Assembly: GCA_020073345.1 (NCBI GenBank)
Contig: JAIQFI010000006.1
Coordinates: 62,001-126,000 of the forward strand
Direction of reading: 5' to 3'
Length of the DNA: 64,000 nucleotides
Source of the DNA: Terriglobia bacterium
Lineage (GTDB): Bacteria > Acidobacteriota > Terriglobia > Bryobacterales > Bryobacteraceae
The notes beneath the pieces were generated by a model. The model did no database searches, was not told the DNA's origin, and was given only the letters and a program-made list of their open reading frames with translations. Position 1 is the stretch's first letter. The number at the start of each line of letters is the position of its first letter. Positions 16,205-28,187 of the stretch are shown here, in pieces. Both the position numbers and the translations under genes were made by a program.

Positions 16205-18886
16205 ATGCCGTTATCCGCAGGCGACGCTCTCGGCCCCTACGAAATCCTCGCTTCCATCGGCAAAGGCGGCATGGGTGAGGTCTACCGGGCGCGCGACAAG
16301 CGTCTCAATCGCGATGTCGCCATCAAGACTTCCGCCGAGCGGTTTACCGAGCGCTTCGAGCGGGAAGCGCGTGCCATTGCTTCCCTCAATCACCCCAACA
16401 TTTGCCATGTCTACGACGTCGGGCCAAATTATCTGGTCATGGAACTGGTTGAGGGGCCGACGCTGCAAGAGCACCTCAAGCAAGCGGCGCTCCCTCTCGA
16501 GGAATCCCTGAATATCGCCCGGCAAATCGCCGACGCGCTCGAGGCCGCGCACGAGAAAGGCATCACGCACCGCGATCTGAAGCCCGGCAACATCAAGATT
16601 AAGCCCGACGGAACCGTAAAGGTGCTCGACTTCGGCCTGGCGAAAATGGGCGGCACACCGACCGCGTCCAGCGACCACTCGCCCACCATCACCATGGGCC
16701 AGACCGAGGCAGGCGTGATCCTGGGCACCGCCGCGTACATGTCGCCGGAACAGGCCAAGGGCAAGGAGGTCGACCAGCGCGCCGACGTTTATTCCTTCGG
16801 CGTGGTGTTGTATGAGATGGTCACCGGCACGCGCCTGCATCATGGCGAAACCACCACCGAGGTGCTGGCTTCGGTGCTCAAGGAAGAGCCGCAGTGGCAG
16901 AAGGTTCCCCCGCAAGTGCAGCGTCTCCTGCGGCGGTGCCTCGAAAAAGATCCGCAGAAGCGGCAGCGCCACATCGGCGACGTGATGGGGCTGGTGGATG
17001 AGGGTGGGGCAGGCTTTCAGCCTGCTGCCGGACTCCGGTCCGGCTCGCGCCGCCGGTGGTTATGGCCGAGCGTGGCCATTGCCGGGATCGCCATCGCTGC
17101 TTCCGTGGCTCTGTGGGCGCCCTGGCGGACGACCATCAGCGGGCCGGCGATCCGCTTTGAGATCCAGCCCACGGAAAAGATCACCTTCATTAACGGCAGC
17201 TATCCCATGGTCTCGCCCAACGGCAAGTGGGTGGTGTTTCCCGCCATCGGTGCCGACGGCGTCAGGCGGATGTGGCTGCGCTCCCTGGACTCCGTGGAAG
17301 TCAGACCACTGTCAGGCACGGAAAGCGACAACCCCATTCAACCGCCAGTGTACTGGTCTCCCGATAGCCGATTCATCGTGTTCTCCTCGAACCCGGGGCC
17401 GTTTGCCTCGGGACAGCTCAAGAAGCTCGATATTTCCGGCGGACCCCCGACCATAATCTGCGATGTGCGCGGCGTTACGGTGGGCGTCACATGGAACCGT
17501 GACGGCGTAATCGTTTTCGGAGACAATGCGATCGGCGGCCTGATGCGAGTTTCCGCCGCGGGCGGGGTTGCCACGCCGGTAACGGTGAGAGACCCGTCTC
17601 GAGGCGAGAACTTTCATCTCTATCCGCAGTTCCTGCCGGACGGCAAGCATTTCCTGTACTATCGCAGCGGGAACAAGCCGGAATACCAGGGGACTTACGT
17701 CGGCTCCATCGAGGCCAAGCCGGAAGAACAGAGCTTGAAGCCGGTGATGCTGAGTGACCGGCAAGCAACGTACACGGCTTCGCTCATCGGCGGCCCCGCG
17801 AGGCTGCTGTTTCTGCGCGAAACCACGCTTTTCGCGCAGCCGTTCGATCCAGGCAGCTTCCAGCTTACGGGCGAGTCGGTTCCGGTGGCGGACCAGGTGG
17901 GCTCCTTCGCGCCCGCGAACGCCGGTTTGTATTCCGTTTCCGAGAACGGCGTGCTGGCGTACCGGGTGGGCCCCGGAGGGGACCACGTGCAGCTCACCTG
18001 GTACGATCCACAAGGCAAGGTAACGGGCACACTGGGCGACAAGGGCGCTTACCGGAATCCCGCGGTGTCTCCGGATGGAACGCGGGTCGCTGTCACACAG
18101 CTTGACCGCTCGACGAGCGGGGGTTCCAATATCTGGGTGCTGGATATCGCGCGCGGGAATAACATCAAGGTCACGTTCAATGCGGGCCGGAACGACTTTC
18201 CCGTTTGGTCTCCGGATGGAAAGAGCATCGCATTTGCTTCCAACCGCGCCGGCCATATGGATCTGTATCTGAAAGGCGCCGACGGTTACGGCGAAGAGCG
18301 CCTGGTGCTCCAATCCGAAGTAGACAAGCGTCCGACGAGTTGGTCGAAGGACGGCCGCTTTCTGCTTTTCCAGAGTGTCGATCCGAAAACCCGCGAGGAT
18401 ATTTGGGTACTGCCTGATCCGTCCGGCTCCGCGGGCAAGGCGAAACCAGTTCCTTACCTTCGAACCGAGTTCCAGGAAGGGTTGGCTACATTTTCTCCGG
18501 ATGGGCGCTGGATCGCCTACCTGTCCAGTGAGTCCGGTTTAGTGGAGGTGTACGTCCGGCCATTCTACCCGGATAAGATTGCCGAATCTGCCGCCGGAGG
18601 CAGGTGGCTGATTTCTAAAGGCGCCTTTGGCCATCTCCCGCGATGGCGCAGCGATGGAAAGGAACTCTTGTATCGCGCGCCATCTCTGGAAGTGATGGCC
18701 GCGGAGGTTCGCACGGAAAAGGCCTTCGAGAGCAGCCCGGCGCGGCCTTTGTTTTCGACGCCGCTCCAATTCCCTGGAGATGTCACCTCCGACGGCAAGC
18801 GGTTTCTGTTTCCCTCGCCCGAAGGCACGAACGCTCCATCGCCCTTCACGGTGGTGACCAACTGGCAGGCGGCGCTGAAGAAGTGA
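16205..18886 (+). CDS. Membrane Ser/Thr protein kinase with PD40 beta-propeller
   Basis: 893 residues. The Hanks-type kinase domain (about 10-265) has G-loop SIGKGGMGEVY, Lys41, HRDLKPGN, DFGLAK and SPEQAKGK, all catalytic residues intact. A linker is followed by one membrane helix (VAIAGIAIAASVALW, about 290) and then a C-terminal propeller of PD40/TolB-like blades (WSPDSRFIVFSS, FSPDGRWIAYLSS). The propeller should be outside the inner membrane and may sense ligands. The linker (GGAGFQPAAGLRSGSR) is encoded by a palindromic repeat absent from the paralogue at 22425-25055. Confidence 0.93.
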   Translation: MPLSAGDALGPYEILASIGKGGMGEVYRARDKRLNRDVAIKTSAERFTERFEREARAIASLNHPNICHVYDVGPNYLVMELVEGPTLQEHLKQAALPLEESLNIARQIADALEAAHEKGITHRDLKPGNIKIKPDGTVKVLDFGLAKMGGTPTASSDHSPTITMGQTEAGVILGTAAYMSPEQAKGKEVDQRADVYSFGVVLYEMVTGTRLHHGETTTEVLASVLKEEPQWQKVPPQVQRLLRRCLEKDPQKRQRHIGDVMGLVDEGGAGFQPAAGLRSGSRRRWLWPSVAIAGIAIAASVALWAPWRTTISGPAIRFEIQPTEKITFINGSYPMVSPNGKWVVFPAIGADGVRRMWLRSLDSVEVRPLSGTESDNPIQPPVYWSPDSRFIVFSSNPGPFASGQLKKLDISGGPPTIICDVRGVTVGVTWNRDGVIVFGDNAIGGLMRVSAAGGVATPVTVRDPSRGENFHLYPQFLPDGKHFLYYRSGNKPEYQGTYVGSIEAKPEEQSLKPVMLSDRQATYTASLIGGPARLLFLRETTLFAQPFDPGSFQLTGESVPVADQVGSFAPANAGLYSVSENGVLAYRVGPGGDHVQLTWYDPQGKVTGTLGDKGAYRNPAVSPDGTRVAVTQLDRSTSGGSNIWVLDIARGNNIKVTFNAGRNDFPVWSPDGKSIAFASNRAGHMDLYLKGADGYGEERLVLQSEVDKRPTSWSKDGRFLLFQSVDPKTREDIWVLPDPSGSAGKAKPVPYLRTEFQEGLATFSPDGRWIAYLSSESGLVEVYVRPFYPDKIAESAAGGRWLISKGAFGHLPRWRSDGKELLYRAPSLEVMAAEVRTEKAFESSPARPLFSTPLQFPGDVTSDGKRFLFPSPEGTNAPSPFTVVTNWQAALKK
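17004..17044 (+). repeat. Double-hairpin repeat (family A) inside a kinase gene
   Basis: The sequence starts GTGGGGCAGG. Hairpin 1 pairs GCAGGCT (17009-17015) with AGCCTGC (17019-17025); hairpin 2 pairs GCCGGAC (17027-17033) with GTCCGGC (17038-17044). The same start and two-hairpin plan recur at 25091-25141. Here it is in frame and encodes part of the linker between kinase and membrane helix. Confidence 0.65.
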
Positions 18887-18931
18887 AAGCTGCCCAGCTA
18901 GACTGAAACTAGACGATCCCGTCCTCGCCCC

Positions 18932-22423
<3,492 letters not shown>

Positions 22424-22424
22424 T

Positions 22425-25055
22425 ATGCCCTTAACGGCGGGCGATCGTCTGGGCCCCTACGAGATCCTCGCGCAAATCGGCGCGGGCGGCATGGGCGAGG
22501 TGTATCGCGCGCGCGACACGCGCCTGGGCCGTGAGGTCGCCATCAAAGTTTCCGCCGAACAATTTAACGAGCGTTTCGAGCGCGAGGCGAAAGCCGTAGC
22601 GGCACTGAATCATCCCAACATTTGCAGTCTCTTCGACGTCGGCCCGAATTTCATCGTGATGGAGCTGGTGGAGGGTCCCACCCTGGCCGAGCGGATCACC
22701 GAAGGCCCCATGCCGATGGACGAAGCGCTGCACGTGGCCGGGCAGATCGCCGACGCCCTCCAGGCCGCCCATGACAGCGCGATTGTCCATCGCGATCTGA
22801 AGCCCGGAAACGTGAAGATCAAGCCGGACGGCGTCGTAAAGGTTCTCGATTTCGGTCTCGCGAAAGTCGGCCCGACTCCCTCGGCTCCCTCCGAAAATTC
22901 GCCGACTCTCTCCATGGCGGCAACGCAAGCGGGCATGATCCTGGGCACCGCGGGATACATGAGTCCAGAGCAAGCTCGCGGCAAGCCCGTCGACAAGCGC
23001 GCCGACATCTGGGCCTTCGGCGTAGTGCTGTACGAGATGCTCACCGGCCATCGCTTGTTCGAAGGCGAGGACGTCGTCGAGACGCTCGCGGCCGTAGTGC
23101 ACAAAGAGCCCGATTGGAAACTGGCCCCGCCCCGCGTCCAGCGTGTGCTACAGCGCTGCCTGGTGAAAGATCCCAAGAAGCGCCTGCGCGACATCAGCGG
23201 CGTGGGTCTGCTGCTGGAGGAGGGCGAACCCAAAACATCACGCGGGTGGAGTCCCGCTCTTCTCTGGGGAGGCTGGGCCGCTGCGGCCGTGGCGGCGATC
23301 GCGGCCATCGTCGTTTGGGCGCCCTGGCGCACGGCAGCGACACCGGAAGTCGTCCGCTTCCAGGTTCCGCCGCCGGAAAAAGCGACCTTCCTAACCTCCC
23401 CGCCGGTTCTCTCGCCCGACGGCAAGAAACTGGCGTTCATCGCCAATAGCGGAACGCAGATGGTGTGGGTCCGGCCGCTCGATACACTCGAAGCCCGCCC
23501 GCTGCCGGGAACCGAAGGTGCAGCCGCCGCGCTGTTCTGGTCGCCGGACAGCCGCTCCATCGCCTATTGGAATACTCCGGCGCCCTTCAAGCTCAAACGG
23601 GTCGAGGTCGCCGGCGGCCCGCCGCAGACGCTGTGCGAGACTCCCGCGGATCCGTCGACCGGGGCGTGGAGCCCGGACGGCGTGATTATCTTCCATAACC
23701 GCGGGCTCATGCGAGTCCCCGCGGGCGGTGGCGAGTGCACCCCGCTGACTGCGCTCGACGCAGTCCGTGACGAGGCAGGGCACCGTTTCCCTTCCTTCCT
23801 GCCGGACGGCCGCCATTTCGTGTACCTGCGCGAGTCTGGCAAGCCGGAGAATGCCGGCATTTACGTCGGGTCGCTTGACGCCAAGCCTGAACAGCAGAGT
23901 TCCAAGCGGGTACTGGCAGCCGACGGCACCGTTGTCTACGCCGCGGTACCCGGTTCGAAGAATGGCTACCTGCTGTTCCGCCGCGAGGGCACGCTGATGG
24001 CCCAGCCCTTTGACCCTGGGCGGCTAGAGCTGTCGGGTGACGCTGTTCCGGCGGCCGAACAGGTGGGCGGCGGTAATAACTTTACTGGCGGGTACTTCTC
24101 GGCCTCGGCAACCGGCGCCCTGGCGTTCCGTACCGGCGCAGCAGGCGGCGTCGGGAACCTGCAAGTCACCGTCTTCGACCGGCAAGGGAAAGTTACCGGA
24201 ACGGCGGGAGAACTGGGCAATTACACCGAACCGGCTTTCTCCCCCGACGGAACTCAGGTGGCGTTTGTGCGCTTCGACAACTCGGGCGGCGCCGATATCT
24301 GGCTGCACGAGTTCGCCCGCGGAGTCAGCACCCGGTTCACCTTCGATCCCGCGCGGGATCGGCTGCCGGTGTGGTCTCCCGATGGCAAACAGATCATCTA
24401 TTCGTCCGAACGCGACGGCGGACGCAACCTGTACCGTAAGGTGGCCACAGGCGCGGGCACGGAGGAGCTGGTGTTCAAATCGAACGAGCCCAAGCAACCG
24501 ACCGACTGGTCCCGAGACGGCCGCTTCCTGCTGTTTACCAACGTGGATTCAAAGACTGTCGACGACATCTGGGTGTTGCCCGTGGGGCAGACGATCTCCT
24601 CGTCTGCCAAGCCGGAAGTGTACCTCAAGACAGAATTCCTGGAAACCAACGCCAAGTTCTCTCCCGACGGGCGCTTCGTCGCGTATCAGTCGAATTCGTC
24701 CGGCGGTGCGGAAGTCTACGTACAGACATTTCCGGACCCGAAGCGCGGAAGGTGGCAGGTATCGAAGGGCGGCGGCGTGCAGCCGCACTGGAGGCGCGAC
24801 GGCAAAGAGCTGTTCTATCGCGGGCCAGCCGGGGGCGGAGGCGCGCTGATGGCCGTGGACATCATGTTGGCTCCCGCCTTCAAGGCTGGCATCCCCAGAA
24901 TGCTGTTTACGTTTCCGCCGGGCCAGAACCCCTGGGACGTGACCGCCGACGGCCAGAAGTTCATCAGAGCGGTGCAGCCCACAGCGGCCGCTTCCGGCGC
25001 GCCGCCCGAACCCATCACCATCGTCCTGAACTGGGCCGCCGGGTTGAGGAAGTAA
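22425..25055 (+). CDS. Membrane Ser/Thr protein kinase with PD40 beta-propeller (paralogue)
   Basis: 876 residues from ATG 22425 (MPLTAGDRLGPYEI), chosen because it matches the start of the paralogue at 16205; the frame also opens 57 bases earlier, inside metH. The kinase motifs QIGAGGMGEVY, Lys41, HRDLKPGN and DFGLAK are intact. The membrane helix (about 282-303) is followed by PD40 blades (SPDGKKLAF, WSPDGKQIIYSSE, FSPDGRFVAYQSN). It begins 1 base after the metH stop and has no clear ribosome site of its own, so translation probably couples to metH. Confidence 0.93.
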   Translation: MPLTAGDRLGPYEILAQIGAGGMGEVYRARDTRLGREVAIKVSAEQFNERFEREAKAVAALNHPNICSLFDVGPNFIVMELVEGPTLAERITEGPMPMDEALHVAGQIADALQAAHDSAIVHRDLKPGNVKIKPDGVVKVLDFGLAKVGPTPSAPSENSPTLSMAATQAGMILGTAGYMSPEQARGKPVDKRADIWAFGVVLYEMLTGHRLFEGEDVVETLAAVVHKEPDWKLAPPRVQRVLQRCLVKDPKKRLRDISGVGLLLEEGEPKTSRGWSPALLWGGWAAAAVAAIAAIVVWAPWRTAATPEVVRFQVPPPEKATFLTSPPVLSPDGKKLAFIANSGTQMVWVRPLDTLEARPLPGTEGAAAALFWSPDSRSIAYWNTPAPFKLKRVEVAGGPPQTLCETPADPSTGAWSPDGVIIFHNRGLMRVPAGGGECTPLTALDAVRDEAGHRFPSFLPDGRHFVYLRESGKPENAGIYVGSLDAKPEQQSSKRVLAADGTVVYAAVPGSKNGYLLFRREGTLMAQPFDPGRLELSGDAVPAAEQVGGGNNFTGGYFSASATGALAFRTGAAGGVGNLQVTVFDRQGKVTGTAGELGNYTEPAFSPDGTQVAFVRFDNSGGADIWLHEFARGVSTRFTFDPARDRLPVWSPDGKQIIYSSERDGGRNLYRKVATGAGTEELVFKSNEPKQPTDWSRDGRFLLFTNVDSKTVDDIWVLPVGQTISSSAKPEVYLKTEFLETNAKFSPDGRFVAYQSNSSGGAEVYVQTFPDPKRGRWQVSKGGGVQPHWRRDGKELFYRGPAGGGGALMAVDIMLAPAFKAGIPRMLFTFPPGQNPWDVTADGQKFIRAVQPTAAASGAPPEPITIVLNWAAGLRK

Positions 25056-25090
25056 TCCACGCTGCTTCCGCAATCCTGATGCGCCTCACG

Positions 25091-25141
25091 GTGGGGCAGG
25101 TCCTAGACTGTCCTAGACCTGCGGCGGACTCTCAGTCCGCC
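25091..25141. repeat. Double-hairpin repeat (family A), intergenic copy
   Basis: It starts GTGGGGCAGG. Hairpin 1 pairs GCAGGTC (25096-25102) with GACCTGC (25116-25122); hairpin 2 pairs GGCGGACT (25123-25130) with AGTCCGCC (25134-25141). It lies between two convergent genes and could act as a bidirectional transcription barrier, though no T-run is present. Confidence 0.65.
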
Positions 25142-25160
25142 AGACTTCCTCGAAGCATCA

Positions 25161-25706
25161 CTATTGCGGGACGCAGTAGAACGGGAATGAAAGCGCCGCA
25201 GTCATGCAGATGCCCGGACGATAGAACGTCAGCATCCGGCCCGCGATGATCACGCCGATCCACATCGATAGCGACACCGCACCGATCAGCTTGGCCGAGA
25301 GCGGCGTGCTGACGCCCGGCGGCAGAACCCGCACCTTCCAGAACACCACGGAGTAAAACGCCAGCACATTCAGCCCCGCCACCGTCATGAACAGAATCTT
25401 GAAATGGAACGACGGGTTGTAGATGTACTGATCCGGCTCGGTCATCAGGAACATCAAGCCGGTACAAATGTTCAGAACGTATCCCGCGATCCCCCAAGGA
25501 ATCACACGATGCAATTCGGCGATCGGGATCTTTTTCCCGATGCCCATGAGCCGCAGATCGAACGTCCCGATGGCGCCGATCAGCATGGATAGCCCCAGGA
25601 AGTGCAGCGACTCGCAGATCGGCCAGGCCCAGTGCGTGCGCATCAGGTGCGCCACGGGTTTGACGCTTCGCAGGGTATCCACAAGCCAGGGTTGGAAGGC
25701 TTCCAT
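25161..25706 (-). CDS. Small polytopic membrane protein (DUF6644-like), copy A
   Basis: 181 residues with four or five membrane helices. The first helix region CESLHFLGLSMLIGAIGTFDLRL has a conserved-looking His, and loops carry Arg/Asp pairs. It is paralogous to the next gene upstream (25720-26226); both have ESL, a helical His, a DLRL/DMRIL segment, and a penultimate helix ending AGR-L. I recall such pairs as DUF6644 proteins, function unknown; helix His residues could bind haem (inference). Confidence 0.65.
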   Translation of the reverse strand: MEAFQPWLVDTLRSVKPVAHLMRTHWAWPICESLHFLGLSMLIGAIGTFDLRLMGIGKKIPIAELHRVIPWGIAGYVLNICTGLMFLMTEPDQYIYNPSFHFKILFMTVAGLNVLAFYSVVFWKVRVLPPGVSTPLSAKLIGAVSLSMWIGVIIAGRMLTFYRPGICMTAALSFPFYCVPQ

Positions 25707-25719
25707 CTAGTGCTCCGGC

Positions 25720-26226
25720 TCAGCCATGCTCGAGCGAGGTTAACTTCGAATAAGTGTACGCCAGAAAGCGGCCCGCAAAGATGACGGCCGCCCAACTGAA
25801 GATCGACCATCCTGCCAGCCGCCTCTCGCTAAGTGTCGGGACACGGGGATGAGGCGGTGTTTCCGCGAATACCTGCCGCTGGATGCGTCGGAGAAGCACC
25901 ACGGCGACCGCGATGAACGCCAGCTTGACGTAAAAGAGCGGATTGGTCAGCGCCTTGGTCGGATACCCGATCAAAAGTGCGACGCCCGAGACCGCATTGA
26001 GCCAGAATCCGAACCACATCACCGGAAAGTAACGCCGCATCTCGAACAACGGAACCTTGGGCACGACGCCCAGGATTCTCATATCGACCAGGGTGTTCAT
26101 TCCGGCCACTAATCCCATGCCGATGGTATGAGCGGTGAGGATACCTGGGAACGCAAACATCGAAAGCGACTCGCGCACCCACACGCTGAAGGCGCTGGTT
26201 TCGATCCACAGGAAGAATTGGTGCAT
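25720..26226 (-). CDS. Small polytopic membrane protein (DUF6644-like), copy B
   Basis: 168 residues, four or five membrane helices, the first gene of a two-gene unit with the paralogue at 25161-25706 (13 bases apart). Matching features are RESLSMFAFPGILTAHTIGM, VDMRILGVVPKVPL and AVIFAGRFLAY. The two are probably subunits of one heteromeric membrane complex. No enzymatic motif is recognised. It follows the Sel1 gene by 2 bases, so the three may be one transcript. Confidence 0.65.
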   Translation of the reverse strand: MHQFFLWIETSAFSVWVRESLSMFAFPGILTAHTIGMGLVAGMNTLVDMRILGVVPKVPLFEMRRYFPVMWFGFWLNAVSGVALLIGYPTKALTNPLFYVKLAFIAVAVVLLRRIQRQVFAETPPHPRVPTLSERRLAGWSIFSWAAVIFAGRFLAYTYSKLTSLEHG

Positions 26227-26228
26227 AG

Positions 26229-27275
26229 TCAGCGGGATGTCTGTTTAGCCGCTTCCTTGGCCTGCGCGATTTGTTCGGCCGTCAGGCGCTTGGCCACTTC
26301 TACTAGCTGCTTGCGCGCATCCAGATTGCCTTGCGCGGCAGCGAGGCTGAACCACTTGTAAGCCTCGACGTCACTTTGCCGCGTCCCCTTGCCGGCCGCG
26401 TACATCCGTCCCAAGTTAAACTGTCCGGCGGCGAATTTCTGTTCGGCGGACTTGCGATACCAGTTCACCGCTTCGGCGTCAATCTTCAGACTCCCCCATC
26501 CTTTTTCGTACGTGAGTCCGAGCTCGTTCTGCGCGGGAGCGTAACCTTCTTCGGCCAAACCGCGGAGGCTTTCTTGTCCCTGGGAAATACCCTGCTGCGC
26601 GGCCTTGCTCGACCATCGGACCGCCTCGGCCGGATTCTTCGCGACGCCCAGGCCGATGGCGTAGGCCATTCCCAGATTCGCCTGCGCTTCCGGAACTCCT
26701 TGCTCGGCGGCTTTGCGGAACCAGTTCATGGCTTCGGCTTCATTCTTCGCGACGCCCATCCCGTTGGCGTACGCCACGCCCAAACTGTATTGGGCTTCCG
26801 CCATGCCCTGGTCGGCCGCCTTGCGATACAACGTCACGGCTTGCTGCGGGTTCTTCGGAATGCCCTTTCCGCTGGCGTACATCGACGCGAGGTTGGCCTG
26901 CGCTTGCGGATCGTTCTGATCGGCGGCCTTGCGCAACCAGTTCAGCGCCTCGGTGTAACTTTGCTTCACGCCCTGGCCGCTCAGATACGCGAGGCCGAGG
27001 TTGCCCTGGGCGACGGGATGCCCCTGCTCGGCGGCCTTGCGAAACCAGTTCACCGCCTCCGTGTCGCTACGCGAAACTCCAAAGCCGAGCGCGTACATGC
27101 CGCCCAACATGGCTTGCGCCGTGGGATCGCCACCTTGAGCCAGTGGCCGGACGATCCGCAAAGCGGTGGCGTAGTCCTTGCGGCCGATAGCGGATTGCAC
27201 ATCCTGAAGAGGCTGCGACGACTGGGCGATGGCCAGACCTGCCAGCAGAAGTAAACTTGCCGCCCAGAATTTCAT
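26229..27275 (-). CDS. Secreted Sel1-repeat protein
   Basis: 348 residues from ATG 27275 (MKFWAASLLLLAG), with a signal peptide to about residue 17. About eight 36-residue Sel1/TPR-like repeats follow, each with AxYxxGxGVxK and A-NWFRKAAEQG signatures. Such solenoids bind partner proteins in the periplasm. One repeat (GISQGQESLRGLAEEGYAPA) is irregular. The frame is open 83 codons further upstream across the DUF192 gene, but that part is a shadow with no signal peptide. The regular 108-base DNA repeats here reflect the protein repeats. Confidence 0.85.
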   Translation of the reverse strand: MKFWAASLLLLAGLAIAQSSQPLQDVQSAIGRKDYATALRIVRPLAQGGDPTAQAMLGGMYALGFGVSRSDTEAVNWFRKAAEQGHPVAQGNLGLAYLSGQGVKQSYTEALNWLRKAADQNDPQAQANLASMYASGKGIPKNPQQAVTLYRKAADQGMAEAQYSLGVAYANGMGVAKNEAEAMNWFRKAAEQGVPEAQANLGMAYAIGLGVAKNPAEAVRWSSKAAQQGISQGQESLRGLAEEGYAPAQNELGLTYEKGWGSLKIDAEAVNWYRKSAEQKFAAGQFNLGRMYAAGKGTRQSDVEAYKWFSLAAAQGNLDARKQLVEVAKRLTAEQIAQAKEAAKQTSR

Positions 27276-27298
27276 CAGCCCTATTGTACTCTCTGCAA

Positions 27299-27655
27299 TC
27301 AGTCGTACTTCTCGAGTTCCAACTGGTCGCCGCGCACGGTCCCGGTCTGCTCCAGCGTCCCGGCGGGGAGTTCCAGCACCGAGTGCGCCAGCAGGCTGAG
27401 GGCGATCCGGCCGCGGACCATATTCGGCCGGATCTTGAGAATCTTGCGCTTCTTGCTCAGAAACACCACATCGATCGCGAACTTCATGGCAAAGGTGTGG
27501 ACGCCTTCGCACGGGACGATCCACAGACCTTCGCCAGGAGCCAGCCCCTTATGCTTCAACAGGCCCGTCCGGCGCTTGGCGCTGGTATCGGCGATATCGG
27601 CCCGGTTGGCCAGAATTCGCCCGCGTGTCTGATTGGTTACACGAAGCTTCGGCAA
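27299..27655 (-). CDS. DUF192 protein
   Basis: 118 residues matching the DUF192 beta-barrel family: TSAKRRTGLLKHKGLAPGEGLWI, then HTFAMKFAIDVVFL with the family Phe/Met/Asp pattern, and SVLELPAGTLEQTG near the end. Function is unknown; most members are secreted, but no signal peptide is seen here. It is divergent from msrA with a short 38-base gap. Confidence 0.8.
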   Translation of the reverse strand: MPKLRVTNQTRGRILANRADIADTSAKRRTGLLKHKGLAPGEGLWIVPCEGVHTFAMKFAIDVVFLSKKRKILKIRPNMVRGRIALSLLAHSVLELPAGTLEQTGTVRGDQLELEKYD

Positions 27656-27693
27656 AACCCAGACTATCGGAGCGGGGGCGGTACAATCAAGGT

Positions 27694-28170
27694 ATGGAAG
27701 CGCAACTCAGCAAGGCCAGTTTCGGCGCCGGCTGTTTTTGGGGCGTGGAAGCCGCGTTTCGACGCCTGGCTGGAGTGAAGTCGACGCAAGTCGGTTACAT
27801 GGGCGGAACCATGAAGAATCCCACCTACGAAGACGTCTGCACCGACCGCACCGGCCATGCGGAAGTTGTCGAAGTTACCTACGACCCGCAGGTGATCAGC
27901 TACCACGACCTGCTCGAAGTGTTCTGGAGCAATCACAATCCCACGACGCTCAACCGCCAGGGTCCGGATGTGGGCGCGCAGTACCGCTCGGCCATTTTCT
28001 ATCATTCGCCGGAGCAATTGGTGGAAGCGCGCGCGTCGCGGGAAGCGGCGCAGGCGAAGTTCCCCAAGCCGATTGTGACCCAGATTGTCCCGGCCACCGA
28101 ATTCTGGCGCGCGGAAGAATATCATCAGCAGTATCTCGAAAAGCGCGGCCTGGAGACCTGTCATTTATAA
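27694..28170 (+). CDS. msrA: MsrA, peptide-methionine (S)-S-oxide reductase
   Basis: Repairs oxidised methionine in proteins. The catalytic GCFWG lies at residues 13-17 (Cys14). YDPQVISYHDLLEVFWSNHNPTT and GAQYRSAIFYHS are standard MsrA segments, and a resolving Cys156 is near the C-terminus. It is 158 residues long, a compact form. The start is ATG 27694; the upstream open frame overlaps the divergent gene. A 20-bp palindrome covers its stop codon. Confidence 0.95.
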   Translation: MEAQLSKASFGAGCFWGVEAAFRRLAGVKSTQVGYMGGTMKNPTYEDVCTDRTGHAEVVEVTYDPQVISYHDLLEVFWSNHNPTTLNRQGPDVGAQYRSAIFYHSPEQLVEARASREAAQAKFPKPIVTQIVPATEFWRAEEYHQQYLEKRGLETCHL

Positions 28171-28177
28171 ATGACAG
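28158..28177. promoter_or_regulatory. Perfect 20-bp palindrome at the msrA-rimO junction
   Basis: CTGTCATTTATAAATGACAG is its own reverse complement across all 20 bases, with an AT-rich centre. It contains the msrA TAA (28168-28170) and ends 10 bases before the rimO ATG. It could be an operator for a dimeric regulator or an RNA hairpin that affects rimO translation. Confidence 0.5.
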
Positions 28178-28187
28178 TTTGTCGTCC

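Noticed and set aside
18887-18931. Possible cobalamin riboswitch before metH
   Set aside because: The gap is only 45 bases, far too short for the aptamer, and the B12-box sequence is not present.
26300-27150. Regular DNA repeats of about 108 bases resembling a repeat array
   Set aside because: They encode 36-residue Sel1 protein repeats; there are no short identical repeats with unique spacers, so this is no CRISPR array.
27633-28187. Upstream extension of the rimO frame across msrA
   Set aside because: The canonical RimO start [10 protein letters not shown] is at 28188, and the upstream part is the out-of-frame reading of msrA.
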